A DNA stretch of 64,000 nucleotides. Source: Ancylostoma caninum (taxonomy: Eukaryota; Nematoda; Chromadorea; Rhabditida; Ancylostomatidae). The notes below the pieces were generated by a model, which did not search any database, was not told the origin of the DNA, and saw only the letters and a list, made by a program, of their open reading frames with translations. The stretch covers positions 62,001 through 126,000 of the forward strand of contig JBAJFG010000284.1 in the NCBI GenBank assembly GCA_037903475.1. Direction: 5' to 3'. Each line of letters begins with the position of its first letter. Position 1 is the stretch's first letter. A program made the position numbers and the translations under genes. This document shows, in pieces, positions 33,127 to 45,543 of the stretch.

Positions 33127-36100
33127 TCATATGAAGTATCTGAGGGTGCCTACTATGGCAGTCAGAATAGATAAAAAGAAGAGTAATTTCAAAAGAACGG
33201 CACTCTCGCGAGTTGATGTGATAGAATCGAAGTTTCGAGGTAAGATTGATGCCGTGACGGCTGTAGGAGATTAGATGCTAAGAAAGTTTCCAAAATTATC
33301 CTAGCTCGGTGCAAAGAGTGGTCTACCACAAATCATATTTGCTGCGTGCCTCAACACCGGCTGCTAATCTGAGTGTGCCCACTTTACCAACTCCGTCTTC
33401 AGCCCTCTTACAACATGCATTTGATCTCCTTGACCATGCAGTGCATTGTTATGGAAGGGAAGCGCTTTCGGATGGTATACAACAAGTTTGGTGAAGCAGT
33501 AATGGGATGGAAAAATTGCGATTGAAAAAAGAGCAAAGACTTATGTTGACACTTAATACCTGCAAGTTTTCAGTTTCACACTCCGACAGGCTATCCAACT
33601 AAGTACATCTTCTTCTCTTCGATCTATCACGGCGGAAACTTGTAGCATCCTTTCGAATCCCAACGAATTCGAATACTCGTCCAAGGTTGTGTGGGTGTTC
33701 CTTTGACATCATTCATGTCTGTCATTGAATCGATAGATAAAGCGAGGCGACTTCTTTTTGTTACAATAAAATCTGTTTCAGGCAAAATAAAGGCAGATAT
33801 AGCACGTGTACGGAGTCTCGTGACGCACTCAATGCCACCTCAGTATTATCTTGACGTCGACGCACCCATAAAATGTAACACTATTCAGAAGTTGAAAATT
33901 TGGAACATCATAGATCATTTTCACGTGTTGGGGCACTAAGTTATTGGACAATACATCGTTCATTTTCTTTGTTCTCGACTGCGATTATATTTTTCTTCGA
34001 TCTTAGTCCGATTCACTAGTTCCCTGTCCTAGCTATCATCATTGCACACTCGCATGGCTGCAATATAACGAAAAAAATTTAAGCAGGCTTTCAGGGCAGA
34101 TCTTCGGTGTGTCTTCAAAAAAAAGATTAAGTCCGCAATTTCAATGCAGTCAGAGAAACAATCTTTAAGAACGACTGTGGTTGGAAATATGCGTTACATC
34201 GTTTTGTTGATTGTGATCATATGACGACAACACAGAATCGGCACAAGAACGTCGGTTTGTAAGAACAAGCCTGATTCAAAACTAGCTCAAATGAGAAAAT
34301 TAAGCCTATCATTTTGAGAGTCATATTCGAGCAATACACCACTCGATCTATGGGCTTCTACAGCCGCTGGCTCACATCTCAGCGTAGTTCTCTGATCACA
34401 CACTTCACCTTTTGTTGTACTGTTTTCCAACGGAAAAATTTCTCGAAAGTGAAATCAATGGAAATCTGCAGTCACGAATAACTTGAAATCGCCAGAGTTT
34501 TTCTCTGCAAGAATCCCATAATCCATTTTTAAGGAAAACTGCGGGTGCCATCGGATAGACTCTTTGTGCTTCAAGAGCCATCTAAACGTAAACCCCATAC
34601 ATGGCGATCTCATGGGTTTTGCGTTTGAGATTGTTGGAACAATCCAACACAGATCGAGAATGTGTTTCATCGTCAGTTGACTCCAAAGCGGAGGCCTTTT
34701 GCAAAACTTCGTCTCAACTCATAATACTCTAAACTCTTCCCTACTGAGCAGAATAGAGTGCATGACGAAACATGGCTTTATGGCGGAGAAATAATTGTGC
34801 AAACATTGTACAGTACCTTCATGGCTTCTGCTTTTCAAAGTCGTCATAGTTATTTGTCTAAGAACTAAGAGTTATTTGTCTAAGAATTGAGATTTACGTG
34901 ACACAGCAACAGTGCGTTATCAGACTGGTTCTTTCGTAACAGTCTCCTTCAGTGTACACCATTGAGAGGGACTAGAGAGGAAGGATTCGTAGAAGTTTCT
35001 GCCTTCCTTCTGTGTAGTGGTTTTATAAGTCAAACAACAATTATGATATTATTCTCTTTTTTATTATCCACTACCTGCAGTTCGATGTTCGTGACAATTG
35101 ACATGGGAGCAGCTTGAAAAATATTCCCAATATGTGAAAATACTCGGCAGTGTGCTTGTCTGTCTCGTCTTAGCTGAAGTTTATTTTGGAGCATTGAAAA
35201 AAATCTTTTAATTCTGGGATTATCCGATTTCATGGGAAACAGCAAAGAGCAAAGGCGATTTTATCCCAGATCACGTCACATTCCCTTTTAAGAATCGCAA
35301 TGAAGAACAATCGCATGTGATAACTATAATGCAAAACTGCAAGTGATGGTTCCTCCTCATATCGCTAACTTCTCAACAGGTTGCCTAAATCCGCTTAGCA
35401 GTTTGTTTTTAAAGAACTGATTACAAACTTCTTTTTTTCATGATTGCTCACTTCAAGATCTCTCATTTCTTGATACGCTCCGTTCTCGTGATTGGTAGTC
35501 GATAACAACTTCAGTGCACGTACTTTCCACTCTTGAACGCTGTACTTGTTCAACTTCACATGCGGTACTGACCAGAAATAAAACGCCTTCTGTACTTTTC
35601 TTCGTAACTTCTTTCATGATGAACCTTGAATTATCTAATTCTGGCAAATAATGCAGCTACTGCGCAGAGTTACTAATGTCTCCACTGCGCCAGCAAACTT
35701 ATTTAGGAAAAATTTTCTACTTAGGAGATCGAAACCCCTGATTTCTCTTTACTCATGTCCAACTACTGAACGATTTCCATTAATGAAATTTTCACCAAAA
35801 TCGAACTTTTCCCTAGAAAATTGATTCAAAGAAATCCTGACATCTCCGGAGCTCAGTTGACATCACTTGAGATTGACATGCACCGGTAGCTTTAACCATT
35901 CTAGAGCACAATTATGGCCCTGTTTCCAGGTGGGTCTTGTTATAGATGATGCTCGAGCTCGGACAGAATGAGACTGCTCGTATTGGGTTGCTTTAAGGAT
36001 GCCCATCTGGTCCAGATATCCTTGCCACGTAAATGCCGACATCTATTGGCTTTAGTATGACTACTTAGGATGATTCATAATGAACAGCAGCAGTCAGTCG

Positions 36101-37038
36101 CAAGACGTTGTGAGCCTCCATGTTATACTACACAGATTCGGCGTTTCACATGAGAAGTATGATTTCCGAGCTTTTTTCACACTCCCATTTTCAAGCTGAC
36201 TTAGCTTTTTTCAGGAATGGAGCACGATACCTTAGTTCTCTAACATTTGCAAAAGATTCGGTACAAGGCACTCTTTTCTGCATAAGCTCAAGCATCATTC
36301 AGAACAAGAACATGAAACAGGGTCGTAGGTGCTATGCAAAGTGCATAAAAGTGCCAAAAGAGCTCAATTTCAAGTTGAACCTCTGGAAGTGTAGGGGCTA
36401 CGTTCCAAATCACTAGGATTCTTGTGGATATATATCCATTTTCTAGGAAGTTTTCGAATTCGGTGAAAATTCCACCAATGGAAGTCGCTCAATGATATGT
36501 TGCCAACACCCCTTCCCCTATCCAATAATTCGCTAGCGCACTTGGACAACTTGGCCATCTTGGTCCCTCCGCTGGGCACCGCTGGCTTTTGCTCTTGCTT
36601 GGACTGGATGGCTACTTTTAAAAGGATGTGAGAAGGAAATAGATCAGGATGACCCATGTATTAGTGGCATGGCATGGTCGTTGTTCCTCGGTAGGACATC
36701 ATTTGAAGGGTGCACAAAAAGCGACTTTACACTCCGAAATTTCTTGGCGCGGTAGTTGTCTGCATATCTCCTAGTGGATGCGCAGGAAGGCTGAGTATAA
36801 CATCCCTAATGTCAAAATCATTCCACCTCTGGATAAGAGGATAAGACAGCGTAGTTTAAAAGATTCGTTTGAGAAGAACGGTAGGTTCATGTTGTATGGT
36901 GTGCAAACGCCAGACGAAAGGAGCAAAAATACGATCATGAAGCTCTCACGAAATGTTCTCCAGCTTTTCCGTATTCCACACAGCAAGAGTCAACAGAACA
37001 TCATCTCTTTCGCATCTTCAGAATGGTAGTGTCAATAA
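33127..37038. other. 3.9 kb without a recognised gene
   Basis: I found no domain, no convincing exon chain and no clear transposon end. Several frames of 60-98 codons exist (for example 33691-33939, 36120-36416 and 36778-37029), none matching a known family to my eye. Weak host exons could have been missed. Confidence 0.4.
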
Positions 37039-37047
37039 GCTTCCTAT

Positions 37048-37440
37048 GGCTTTAGCCGTTTGGACAACAAAAAGTGTCCAACGGTAACTGTTTGTAGTGT
37101 GTAGGCGTGTGTAATTGTGTCCAACGACGTGTTCAGGCTTGTGTAACCAGGATAGGGCTTGATTTCCCCGCAGTTCGCAAACAATGCCTAATTTATTTAT
37201 ATTTCTGTTCTAGCTCTAAGGTATTCACGCAATACAACAAAGTTGTAATTGCTGTACAACAAAGAAGTACACGTATGTACAGTGGGCGTAAATACTGCTG
37301 CGTTTTCCCCAGATTCGGAAAATTAGGGAAAAAGAAAAATTGGGCATTCTTCGCAAACTGCGGGAAAATCATGCTCTGCCATGATTATACATGTCTGAAC
37401 ACGTCGTTGGACACTTTTTGTTGTCCAAATGGCTAAAGCC
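37048..37440. mobile_element. MITE with 36-bp inverted repeats and 9-bp target duplication (mutator-like)
   Basis: The ends read GGCTTTAGCC(G/A)TTTGGACAAC and match over about 36 bp with one mismatch. The flanks are GCTTCCTAT (37039-37047) and GCTTCCTCT (37441-37449), an 8-of-9 match. A second GTGTCCAACGACGTGTTCAG lies subterminally at about 37118. The target length suggests a mutator-like origin. No transposase is encoded. Confidence 0.75.
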
Positions 37441-37449
37441 GCTTCCTCT

Positions 37450-38284
37450 TGCGCCTTGAACCTTCATCTCAAGAATATGGGACTCGAAGGAAATTGGTTT
37501 GTCCAGAAAACGACCACAGTAGTTTACGGCTTCCCATATTCCTGGCCAAATTATAGAAAATTGAGGACAAACGTGTGCAACCCCCTATTTCATCAATTAA
37601 ATAGTGTTTGGTAGGATTTGTTTCGTTTTAGCAGAACCTACTCAAGTACATTAACGGACCGGCCGCATTCTTAAATCTGACGAGCCGCGTAAGGGATGAA
37701 AATTGGTCGGATTGGATGCGCGGCTGCTCACCTTTCGATTGAAAGCGGGACCAGCCGTACTCTCAATACCTTATGTCAGGCTGTTGCGAAATTAATTGCC
37801 GAAATGCACAATACGGGGTGGCTACGAAGTATTGGCGCGTATGAGATTGACATTTATCTGACGATGAGTGGAAGCAATGGCTAGTCTCCATGGAACACAG
37901 TAACCTGAGTAGAATTTTCCAAAAGGACTGGATTCCTGCACATGGAGAAAATCGACATTGAATTCCTCGGACGCCCATGTACCTGGCTTCTCTTTCACTA
38001 AGGATGAAACGCTTCCGAACAGTCCCGATCGTATGGCACTGGACTGCTCTGGTTATAGCTTATTTGCAGCAAAAATAGGGAGCAACAAATTCATGTTTTC
38101 AGACTATTTCAACTTACACAGTTGAGGACAAATTAGGTTTGCTTAACCTGCTGCACATCTCCATCTCTGCGGTCGTTCGATTGAAGAGTATGGCATCGAA
38201 CTGTGGACACTTCGAGCAACTCATTTATGTGATGTTTTTTAAAGTGCTTGTTTCATCTATATAAAAATTCCGCCCGAGAGCATA
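37450..38284. other. No gene recognised
   Basis: Contains the phrase GCGAAATTAATTGCCGAAATG (about 37787), shared with about 1810-1840 on the other strand, so an old dispersed repeat is likely. No domain is seen. Confidence 0.35.
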
Positions 38285-39578
38285 CAGGGTTGCCCATAAT
38301 TATGGTGACAGAGTGCGATTGTCCGCGTCTTCGTTTTTTTTCGTGGTTGTTCCTGTTTTCTCGGGAGTTCCCGTGTTTATGTGTTGGATCTACACTTGAG
38401 CGTTCTATATATACGTAGAACATTAGCAGTATGCATTACGGTTTCGGCTTCTCCTTACCGCGACACAATCATTCAACTTTACTGGTCACGGCACGCGTGA
38501 TCTCCAAACGTTTGAAGGTGTCGCGGAAGCTGGCCTACCATACTACTCGACGGTACAGGGAGTTGGGAACAAATTCTGATAGAAAGCGCCGTGAAAGGAC
38601 CGTTACAGTTTGCATGAAAGCGAATGTTAGCAAGATTCGTGAAAGGTTGCGAAGAAAACCGGGCTCGCTCAGTTCGCGAACTTTCTCGAGAAATGAAGTT
38701 TAGTCGCCCTTCTTGCAGAGAATGATTGGTGGTCATCTGAAGATGATATGTTACAAGAAAACCACCAATCACTTCCTCACAGAAGCCATGAAAATAAAAA
38801 GGAAGCAGCGATGCCAGAAACTCATTGCACGATTCAAGCACGGTTCGCATCTGCCGATTTTGTTCACGGACGAAAAGCTTTTCACAGTTTTCCTTACACC
38901 AGTTCTGAACGATTCTTGAATAGGCAGAACGATAGAGTATATTTCAATTCCAAGCCGAATGTTGTGGTACAGCGTCCATCCCACCCAGATCGGTCATGAT
39001 TTTCGTGGCGATCACTTCTGATGGCAAGATGCCTTCTGCTCTTTGTACGAGGGCTCAACGTGAATAGTAACAACTACCGCGAAGACGTGCTGAAGAAGTA
39101 TGTGCTACCTTGGACTAAGGACCACTTCAAGGGTCGTTTTTGGACATTCCAGCAGGATAGTGCACCAGCGCACAAGTCAAGAATCGTTCAGAACTGGTGT
39201 AAGGAAAACTTCCAGGATTTCATTGATTCCGACGAGTGGCTTCCTAACTCACCTGACCTAAATCGATTAGACTACTCTGTTTGGTCAGTGCTTGAAGCAA
39301 ATTCATGCTCGCAACCCCATCAGAATGTCGATTCTTTGAAGAAACATTGGAAAAAGCATGAGACGACTTGGACCGGAATACCTGCGTGCCGCGGTCGGCC
39401 ACTTCATCAAACGTCTGAAGGCCTACGTCGCAGCAGATGGAGGACACTTTGTGATCTGATGTTGATATTTGCTCACTGTTACCTAATAAAGAAAATTGTT
39501 ATGAGCCTTCTCCGAGTTTCGTTCGATTTCGTTTTATGCGTGCGTTTATATCTGTCACCATAATTATGGGCCACCCTG
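38285..39578 (+). mobile_element. maT-type (DD37D) mariner, 1,294 bp, with frameshifted transposase
   Basis: The 28-bp inverted repeats begin CAGGGT(T/G)GCCCATAATTATG and have one mismatch. TA flanks both ends (38283-38284 and 39579-39580). The transposase is readable across frames: a helix-turn-helix region at 38431-38703, ILFTDEKLFTV (first Asp) near 38850-38890, NRQNDRVY near 38920, then FQQDSAPAH (second Asp) and SPDLNRLDYSVW (third Asp) in the frame 39021-39563. There are 37 residues between the second and third Asp, the DD37D spacing of the maT family. At least three frameshifts make it inactive, although the ends are still good. Confidence 0.9.
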
Positions 39579-40450
39579 TACATTTTTGAAAATACAGAGT
39601 TTTTGCGCGCGCCAATACTTCTCACCTACCCTGTACAGTTCAAAGTGTTATAACTCGACACAAACACAAACTCTGTTCATCAGTTCAGCATCCGTTTCAC
39701 TCGGTGAATCCTTTTCAACAAACTAGTAAAGATAGTATGCCTCCAGAACAGAAACCGAGATTCCAACAATTTGCAAACTTTCGGAAGACGAATTCAACAT
39801 GCTTCAAACCAGAAGTCTGCTGTTGTCACAGACTTGCATCCAGAGCTCGGTAAAAGAATATATGGTAGGGAATGATCTGAGGAAAAAGAAATAAGGACAA
39901 TGAGGGAGAACATGGATGTCCTGCTGCGTCAGTTTTTGCCGGGTGAGATTGCAAGTGTACGCTCTAGTGTTACTTCGGAGGAGGGAAGAACCAGCTTCTG
40001 TTCACCACTGCCGCTCAAATTTGAAACATATTTCTTTACTTCTTCTCGCTAAGACTGTGTTGTCAAGGCTTGACTAGGCTGGATAAGGCTGCAGCGGATC
40101 GTACCCTCACAGCAACACGAAACTCTTAACACAAGTTTAGAGTTGAAATGTTGCTCAGGAAAGCTTAGAGGTGGAAGAACGTCTCTACCAGTACACACTC
40201 AAGCTTCCTGTTGTTGTACGGAACCATGCTCTATCTCTACACGGTCTGGGAGTGAGTATTCTTTTGGGCGAAAAATTAAATTAGAATTGATGTGACAGCA
40301 AAACGCTGGTCATCAATCAATTCTCCTACATAAATCATGGTAGTGCAACAATTTTCTAGAGCGCAGGCGTAAGGGGGCTAGCACGTGATCGCATGCGCTC
40401 GCCGTGATCCTCAATTATAGACTGTGCCTCGCGAGGATGCGAAGCTGACG
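39579..40450. other. No gene recognised
   Basis: A/T-rich, with no domain or clear repeat end. A GTTCAAAGTGTTATAACTCG phrase at about 39640 echoes minus-strand text near 1790-1800. Confidence 0.35.
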
Positions 40451-41044
40451 GGGCATTCGGGTGTTTCGTCATAGGTGCATAGAAGTAGTGGAAGTCCGGT
40501 GTACTCGGAATTTCGCGGTGGGACCAGCGGCTAGCGGTCTCGAGCTCTCCGGGCGAGACAGTGTCTACAACGATTTGACGATACATAGCAGCAATGTACG
40601 GAGTCCCTCCGCTGGAGCTTTGTTATCGACCTCACTCTATTTAGGAGCACTGGACAATAATTACTCAGACCGTTCATTCGGACGGCCCCCTCTACCAAGT
40701 ATTCGATGCACCGGCCGGGGAATCACCGGGTCGGAGCCCGGCCGACAATCGTAGAGGAAGTCGGCAGGTAATGGGCATCCGCTGGACTGGAACTGCTCCA
40801 GATCGAGTGGGTACAGGTACTGCTGCTTGAATTTGAATGCCCAAGACAGCGCCATCCATGATTACCCATCAATTGGCCGCCGGACAGCGTGACAATCTCT
40901 GGCAGCTCCCCCTTTTTTGTGCACTGTTTGTCGCCACTATAGCTCCATAGTGATCTTTCGGGGTGTAAAGGCAACGGAAATCAGTCAGAAATGGGAAGAA
41001 ATGGCTCTTTGCTAGGTCCGTACATGTTTTTGCATTACTAACTC

Positions 41045-41135
41045 TTTTCTTTCATCGATAGGACTCGAACCAACCTGTCCATGCTTTGTGAATGATTGAA
41101 AGCCCACTGCTTTATTCACTCGGCCGTCCGTGCTT
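41045..41135 (-). repeat. tRNA-Ser/Leu-like SINE head or tRNA relic
   Basis: The minus strand reads GCACGGACGGCCGAGTGAAT (D-arm/A-box type) and, after a long variable region, GGTTCGAGTCC (B box). The end does not pair with GCACGGA, so it is not a functional tRNA. A similar copy lies at 48900-48978, also next to GC-rich repeats. Confidence 0.6.
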
Positions 41136-41194
41136 CTGATATCATCAACTCGGCTGATGCCTTCATCATTCATCACTTCTCTCTATCACCCAAA

Positions 41195-41445
41195 CACTTC
41201 CGAGCGAGCTGGCCGGAATGCTGTCATGGTCGTCCGGGCCGGCCGGCAGGTTATCATGGTTGACTAGCCCGGCCGGAAGGGTATCATGCTAGACCTGGCC
41301 GGCCGACCATGAGCTATCTCTCGGCCAGTAGAAGGAGCAGAAGAGCGGCCGGCGGGTGATGGGTTGTAGCCCGGCCGACATGCGGTGATGGACTGGACGC
41401 CGGCCGGTGATCAGCAGCCGCTCGGCCGGTCGGCACCTACTTGTC
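41195..41445. repeat. GGCCGG-rich irregular minisatellite
   Basis: CCCGGCCGG followed by a short ATCATGG-type spacer recurs about eight times at irregular 25-40 bp steps. The sequence is far richer in GC than its surroundings. No frame in it is credible. Confidence 0.7.
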
Positions 41446-42373
41446 GGGCGCACCAGGTGTCTGAGTACCTCTAAAGGATGTGTAAATGGGTTGGAGGCGC
41501 TAGCAGCGTCACTCGGTTTCCTCAGTTGAGATGTGCTCATTGAGGTCCATGGAGATTACACAGCCTGAGGATCTGTCTGTTTTCAAGAAGGGCAGTACAA
41601 TCAAATACACAGGATGAACAAACGGCGAACGCGTCCCTAAAAACTGTTGTGACATTTTCTGAAACCAGTTGTGCAACTGATCAAACTTTCCAAATATTTC
41701 CTAACTTTATTTCATTACTTTGGAAATTTACATAGAGAGCGGTGCAATGATGAGAGATGTGCCGGGGCCCTGTAGTTCAGAAAAACATCAGGATACGTGT
41801 CCACCGATCGAGAAAGATTTCGCCGTGGCCCAATAGTGAGGGAATGCCGAGGGACGGTTGCTGGAGATTGGGTCCGCAGGGGCCCATTAGTGGGGAAGGC
41901 TCCGGAATACGGGTCCCATCGATGGATCGGGTCTGCCCTGGCCCAATAGTGAGGAAATGCTAAGGAACGGGTGTACTGATGAAGAATGGGTCCACATGGT
42001 TCCCATTAGGGGGGAAAACGTCAGCATACGGGTCCACGGATGGAGAATGGGTTCGCCATGGCCCAATAGTGGGGAAATCGCGAAGATGCACGTCTGCCAG
42101 TACAGTAGGGTCACGTTAAGTGCTCATTCCTAACGCAGTCGACCACTTCTTTTGGCTCATTGTATATTGAAGCAGATGCTCATCGGTTGGACTATCTCAG
42201 TAACGTGGAGCTTGAATCATTTCAGTGATTATTCGCACGGCATTGGTTATACTGTATTGATCATGAGTGCTAGAGTGATGTGAAAGATGTTGCTCCTGTG
42301 CAGAGTTGGGAATGGCCGTTCATAACGGACTCATAGACATGTAAGAAATGTGACAAAAAAGTAGGTATGCTCG

Positions 42374-42653
42374 TGGTCATCCTGATTTAATGCTGTTTTC
42401 TTTCCGGCCTTGTCTTCAAGCATCCCTAGCGCGAGTTATTGCAAGAGCGGTTGCGTAGCGGTGCTGCCCGATAACAGCTTCATTCATGCACTGAATGAAA
42501 CCATTGCAGGCCGATAACAGTTTCATACACTGGTGAATGAAACCATTCCAAGCTTTCACCGCTACGCTACCGTCTTCGCATCGGCTCACGCTACTGATGC
42601 GTGATGATAAGGTGATATGGTCGCAAAGGAATAGCACTGAATCAGGATGACCA
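42374..42653. mobile_element. 280-bp MITE with roughly 24-bp inverted repeats
   Basis: The ends TGGTCATCCTGATT(T/C)A(A/G)TGCT are inverted. The middle carries inverted CGATAACAG-TTCATTCA phrases. A related copy lies at about 45136-45397 in the opposite orientation. No clear target duplication is visible. Confidence 0.65.
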
Positions 42654-43008
42654 TTACTATAGTATCATTTCATCGAAAATTAGCTCTTCATGTGGGTGCG
42701 TGATTGAGAATTTGCAGGCAAGGCTATGATCGCGAAAAGACTCGAAGCCCGACATTGGCGAGACGGCCAAACCCGTAGAATATACACAATTCATAAGAAG
42801 GACTTTGTATTTGAGCTCTGTTACTGATTCGTTTTGCTTATTTGCTAATTTTTTAAGCATTTCGCACGTGCGAAGATTTTGAGTATACCTCAAGTGGCTG
42901 CCTCACCCCACTTTCTAGCGTCCCGAAGAAGAGCTAGTCAAATCATAACATATTCACCTTTGTGTTCTTCTTACCCTGTCAACTGGAGCAAAATCTTATT
43001 ACACTGCA

Positions 43009-44357
43009 CAGGGTGGCCCAAAATTATGAGTGCCCGCGCCATATGCATTTGCTTGAGTACTGGCAAGCTTTGAGGTACTTTCAAGATTTTTTGAATTTTT
43101 GCTATAGTCCGAATCTTCCTCTCTGCTCATTTCATTTCAACTGTCGGTTTCAACCAGCGTCGATTATATACCAATCGTTCCATCAGTCTCACCTAGCACC
43201 TTGAAAACGTTTAGACACGCAATAATTGTAGCCCATAAGAATGTGCAGGAACGTTATCCACAGAGTGGCACGATGTGTCAAAGCCCTGATAACAGGAGGC
43301 ATCAGTGTCACCCATCAGTGGCATCAGCGATTTGTGTCAAAATTGCGAAGAAAGTGGGTGTGATCGACGCATGCCGATAAAGCTTCCCATCAAATCGCTC
43401 GTGAAACGAACGTTATCGAGTCATCAATAAGGACAATTGTGAGAAAACAATTGAAGAGGGGCATCTTAAAGACAGTGGATCACCTCATGATGTGTATCGA
43501 GACAACAACGTAATTTGGTCCTACCTGACGCGCTGATTCCAATGATGTGCTAGAAATCGGAAGAAAAAGCAGTGAGAAGCCCTCATTTTGAAGACCAAAT
43601 TCAACATAGGAGCGGACGAGTTTCCCTGCTAGGAAGCTGGCAAAATCGTATCTAAGAATTCAAGAGCAATTGAAATGAATTTCAAAGCAGTAGCCATTAT
43701 CGACAGAACAACTGCCGCCGTGTTGGAAATCATTCCGCACCCTCAGCATGCTCTTGCTGTGGAATGAAGCCTCTCGTCCACTGGCCGAGAATTTTGAGAA
43801 TCTTGGTCAAAGAAACCTGTAACTTTCCGACATCTCCGCGAAACTTAAAGTACATTTTTTCACTCATTGGCTAGCTATGTTTGACTGACGTGCAAATCTT
43901 GAATGCGGTCCCTGAGCTGACATACTGCCTTTAAATGAGAACAAATATCACCCAGTTGTGGGACCCACAAGAAGGTGCGTGGATGGTGCAAGCAAAAGTT
44001 TTAAAATCGTCAACTTCAGCCGGTGGCCTATCAACTCGTTCGGCTCACCGAATGGCTCTACCTGGGTGATTCTCAGATCAGATTCATGCTAGGAAACACA
44101 ATGTATTGGAGGAAACAGTTTTCAACAAGAACATGAGAATGATAGACTGAGCAGTATTTGTGTCCCGCGGACAAAACCTATCTGGTAGACTGAAGGCACT
44201 ACACCAACACTGGTGGAGCAACATTTGGAATCAAACGAAGACTACTGTAGATAAAAGAGTACCTAACATTTCCCTCCTAGAGACCTTCCCGATATTTTGG
44301 CTTCTTCATTCAAACAGTTAATTTCATCTGGTACCCATATTTTTGGCCCACCCGCAG
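43009..44357. mobile_element. Decayed mariner-like element related to the 38285 copy
   Basis: The left end reads CAGGGTGGCCCAAAATTATG and the right end is a damaged inverted version (ATTTTTGGCCCACCC). The length and end sequence match the maT-type element. The interior has many stops; traces such as a GAAGAAAGTGGGTGTG helix-turn-helix region remain. TA flanks are lost. Confidence 0.6.
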
Positions 44358-45543
44358 TATAGTGACATCCGTCCCTGTCCTCAACATCCACATGGTAGGA
44401 TCTGGTTTATGTTACGCGGCTGCCCTCAACACTTCATCGTCAAAGAACAACCTGTGGTGTTTGTCTTGGGGATCAAAATTGGAAAATTCGCAAACCAGCA
44501 TACCTTTGTTGTTGGGCCGATGGGAACGGGGTTCCAGGCCAAAACGAAGGAAGGATTTGAGCATATCTCCGGCAATGAGCAGTCGTGTTTGAAGTCACTA
44601 GCCAACTTCACTCAAAAATTGCCTCGGCTCATCATTTCTCCACGACTCTATGAAAAACGGCAGGAGAGAGCTTCATACAGGAATAGGACGAGGAGAAAAA
44701 ACCATAGAAATAATCTTGCAAATTGAGCCACTCAAATTTGGCAGACGAGTTCATTCTTGCATATTGTAAAACGGTAGTTATTTTGCACCTACCTGAACAG
44801 CGCTCCATCCTTGTAGACCCCTCTGGTACTAATTCACCGACCACAGGCAAACGGATGGCTTGGATGATTCACAAGCAGATAGAACCACTGAATGATTGAC
44901 TCCTGAAATACTGACCTTATTGAAATGGCTTTGCCACTGCTATGAAAGATAATTCCCGTATAACCAAATCACCGCCGAAAATAAGAAAAAAATTGTCCCT
45001 CCATCACATTACATTACATACATACATCTATCACTCGAAAACTAAAGTTGTCAGTGTAGCATTTTTGCAGTAGTTACCTCTGAGCTCATTGAAGATGACT
45101 TTATTGTAGGAGGAATTGAAATTATGAATAGCCATGGTCATCTTGATCCAGCGCTGTTCCTTTGCGGTCATACCATTAAATCATCATGCTCCACTAGCGC
45201 GTGCTGATGCAAAGGCGGGAGCATAGCGGTGTAAACTTGGGATGGTTTCATTCACCAGTGCATGGAACTGCAGCATGAATGAGGCCGTTATCGGGCAGCA
45301 GCGCTACGCATCCGCTCTTCTTCGTATTAGTGATATATGAAGCTATAGTGATATGGCCGAGAAGGAAACAGCATCGAATCACGATGACCGTTAGTATGCC
45401 TATTATTATTACCCGAAATGATGTACCTATTCATTATTATCTTGTCTATTGTACTCAGAACTTCACTTACTACAATTTATTAAAATCATGGTGTTTTGTT
45501 ACGCACATCCCTGGTGCGTACATAGACAAGCTGATATTTTCAG
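44358..45543. other. SINE and MITE relics, no gene recognised
   Basis: Positions 44800-44945 carry a decayed minus-strand copy of the tRNA-derived SINE (GCAGTGGCAAAGCC, GGTTCTATCTGC and the GGTACCAGAGG-type body). Positions about 45136-45397 carry the inverted relative of the 42374 MITE. Otherwise nothing is recognised. Confidence 0.6.

Larger units (their letters stand above)
40490..42937 (+). mobile_element. Helitron-like element, 5' end unresolved
   Basis: The 3' end is CTAG at 42934-42937 followed by T, with a degraded hairpin. The last roughly 170 bp match the other Helitrons. A 60-bp minisatellite fills about 41760-42110. The upstream part (from about 40490: TCTCGAGCTCTCCGGGCGAG, then a CAATCAAATACACAGGATGAA block near 41600) matches 60160-60500, so these two form a subfamily with a different 5' half. 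A 280-bp MITE (42374-42653) and GC-rich repeats are nested within. Confidence 0.55.

Noticed and set aside
33127..37038. Host gene in the 3.9-kb unexplained stretch
   Set aside because: I could not find two adjacent exons with matching phase and a recognisable domain; individual frames are within chance length.
41045..41135. Functional tRNA-Ser or tRNA-Leu gene
   Set aside because: A and B boxes are recognisable, but the 5' acceptor strand GCACGGA has no complementary 3' strand; the copy at 48900-48978 has the same defect.
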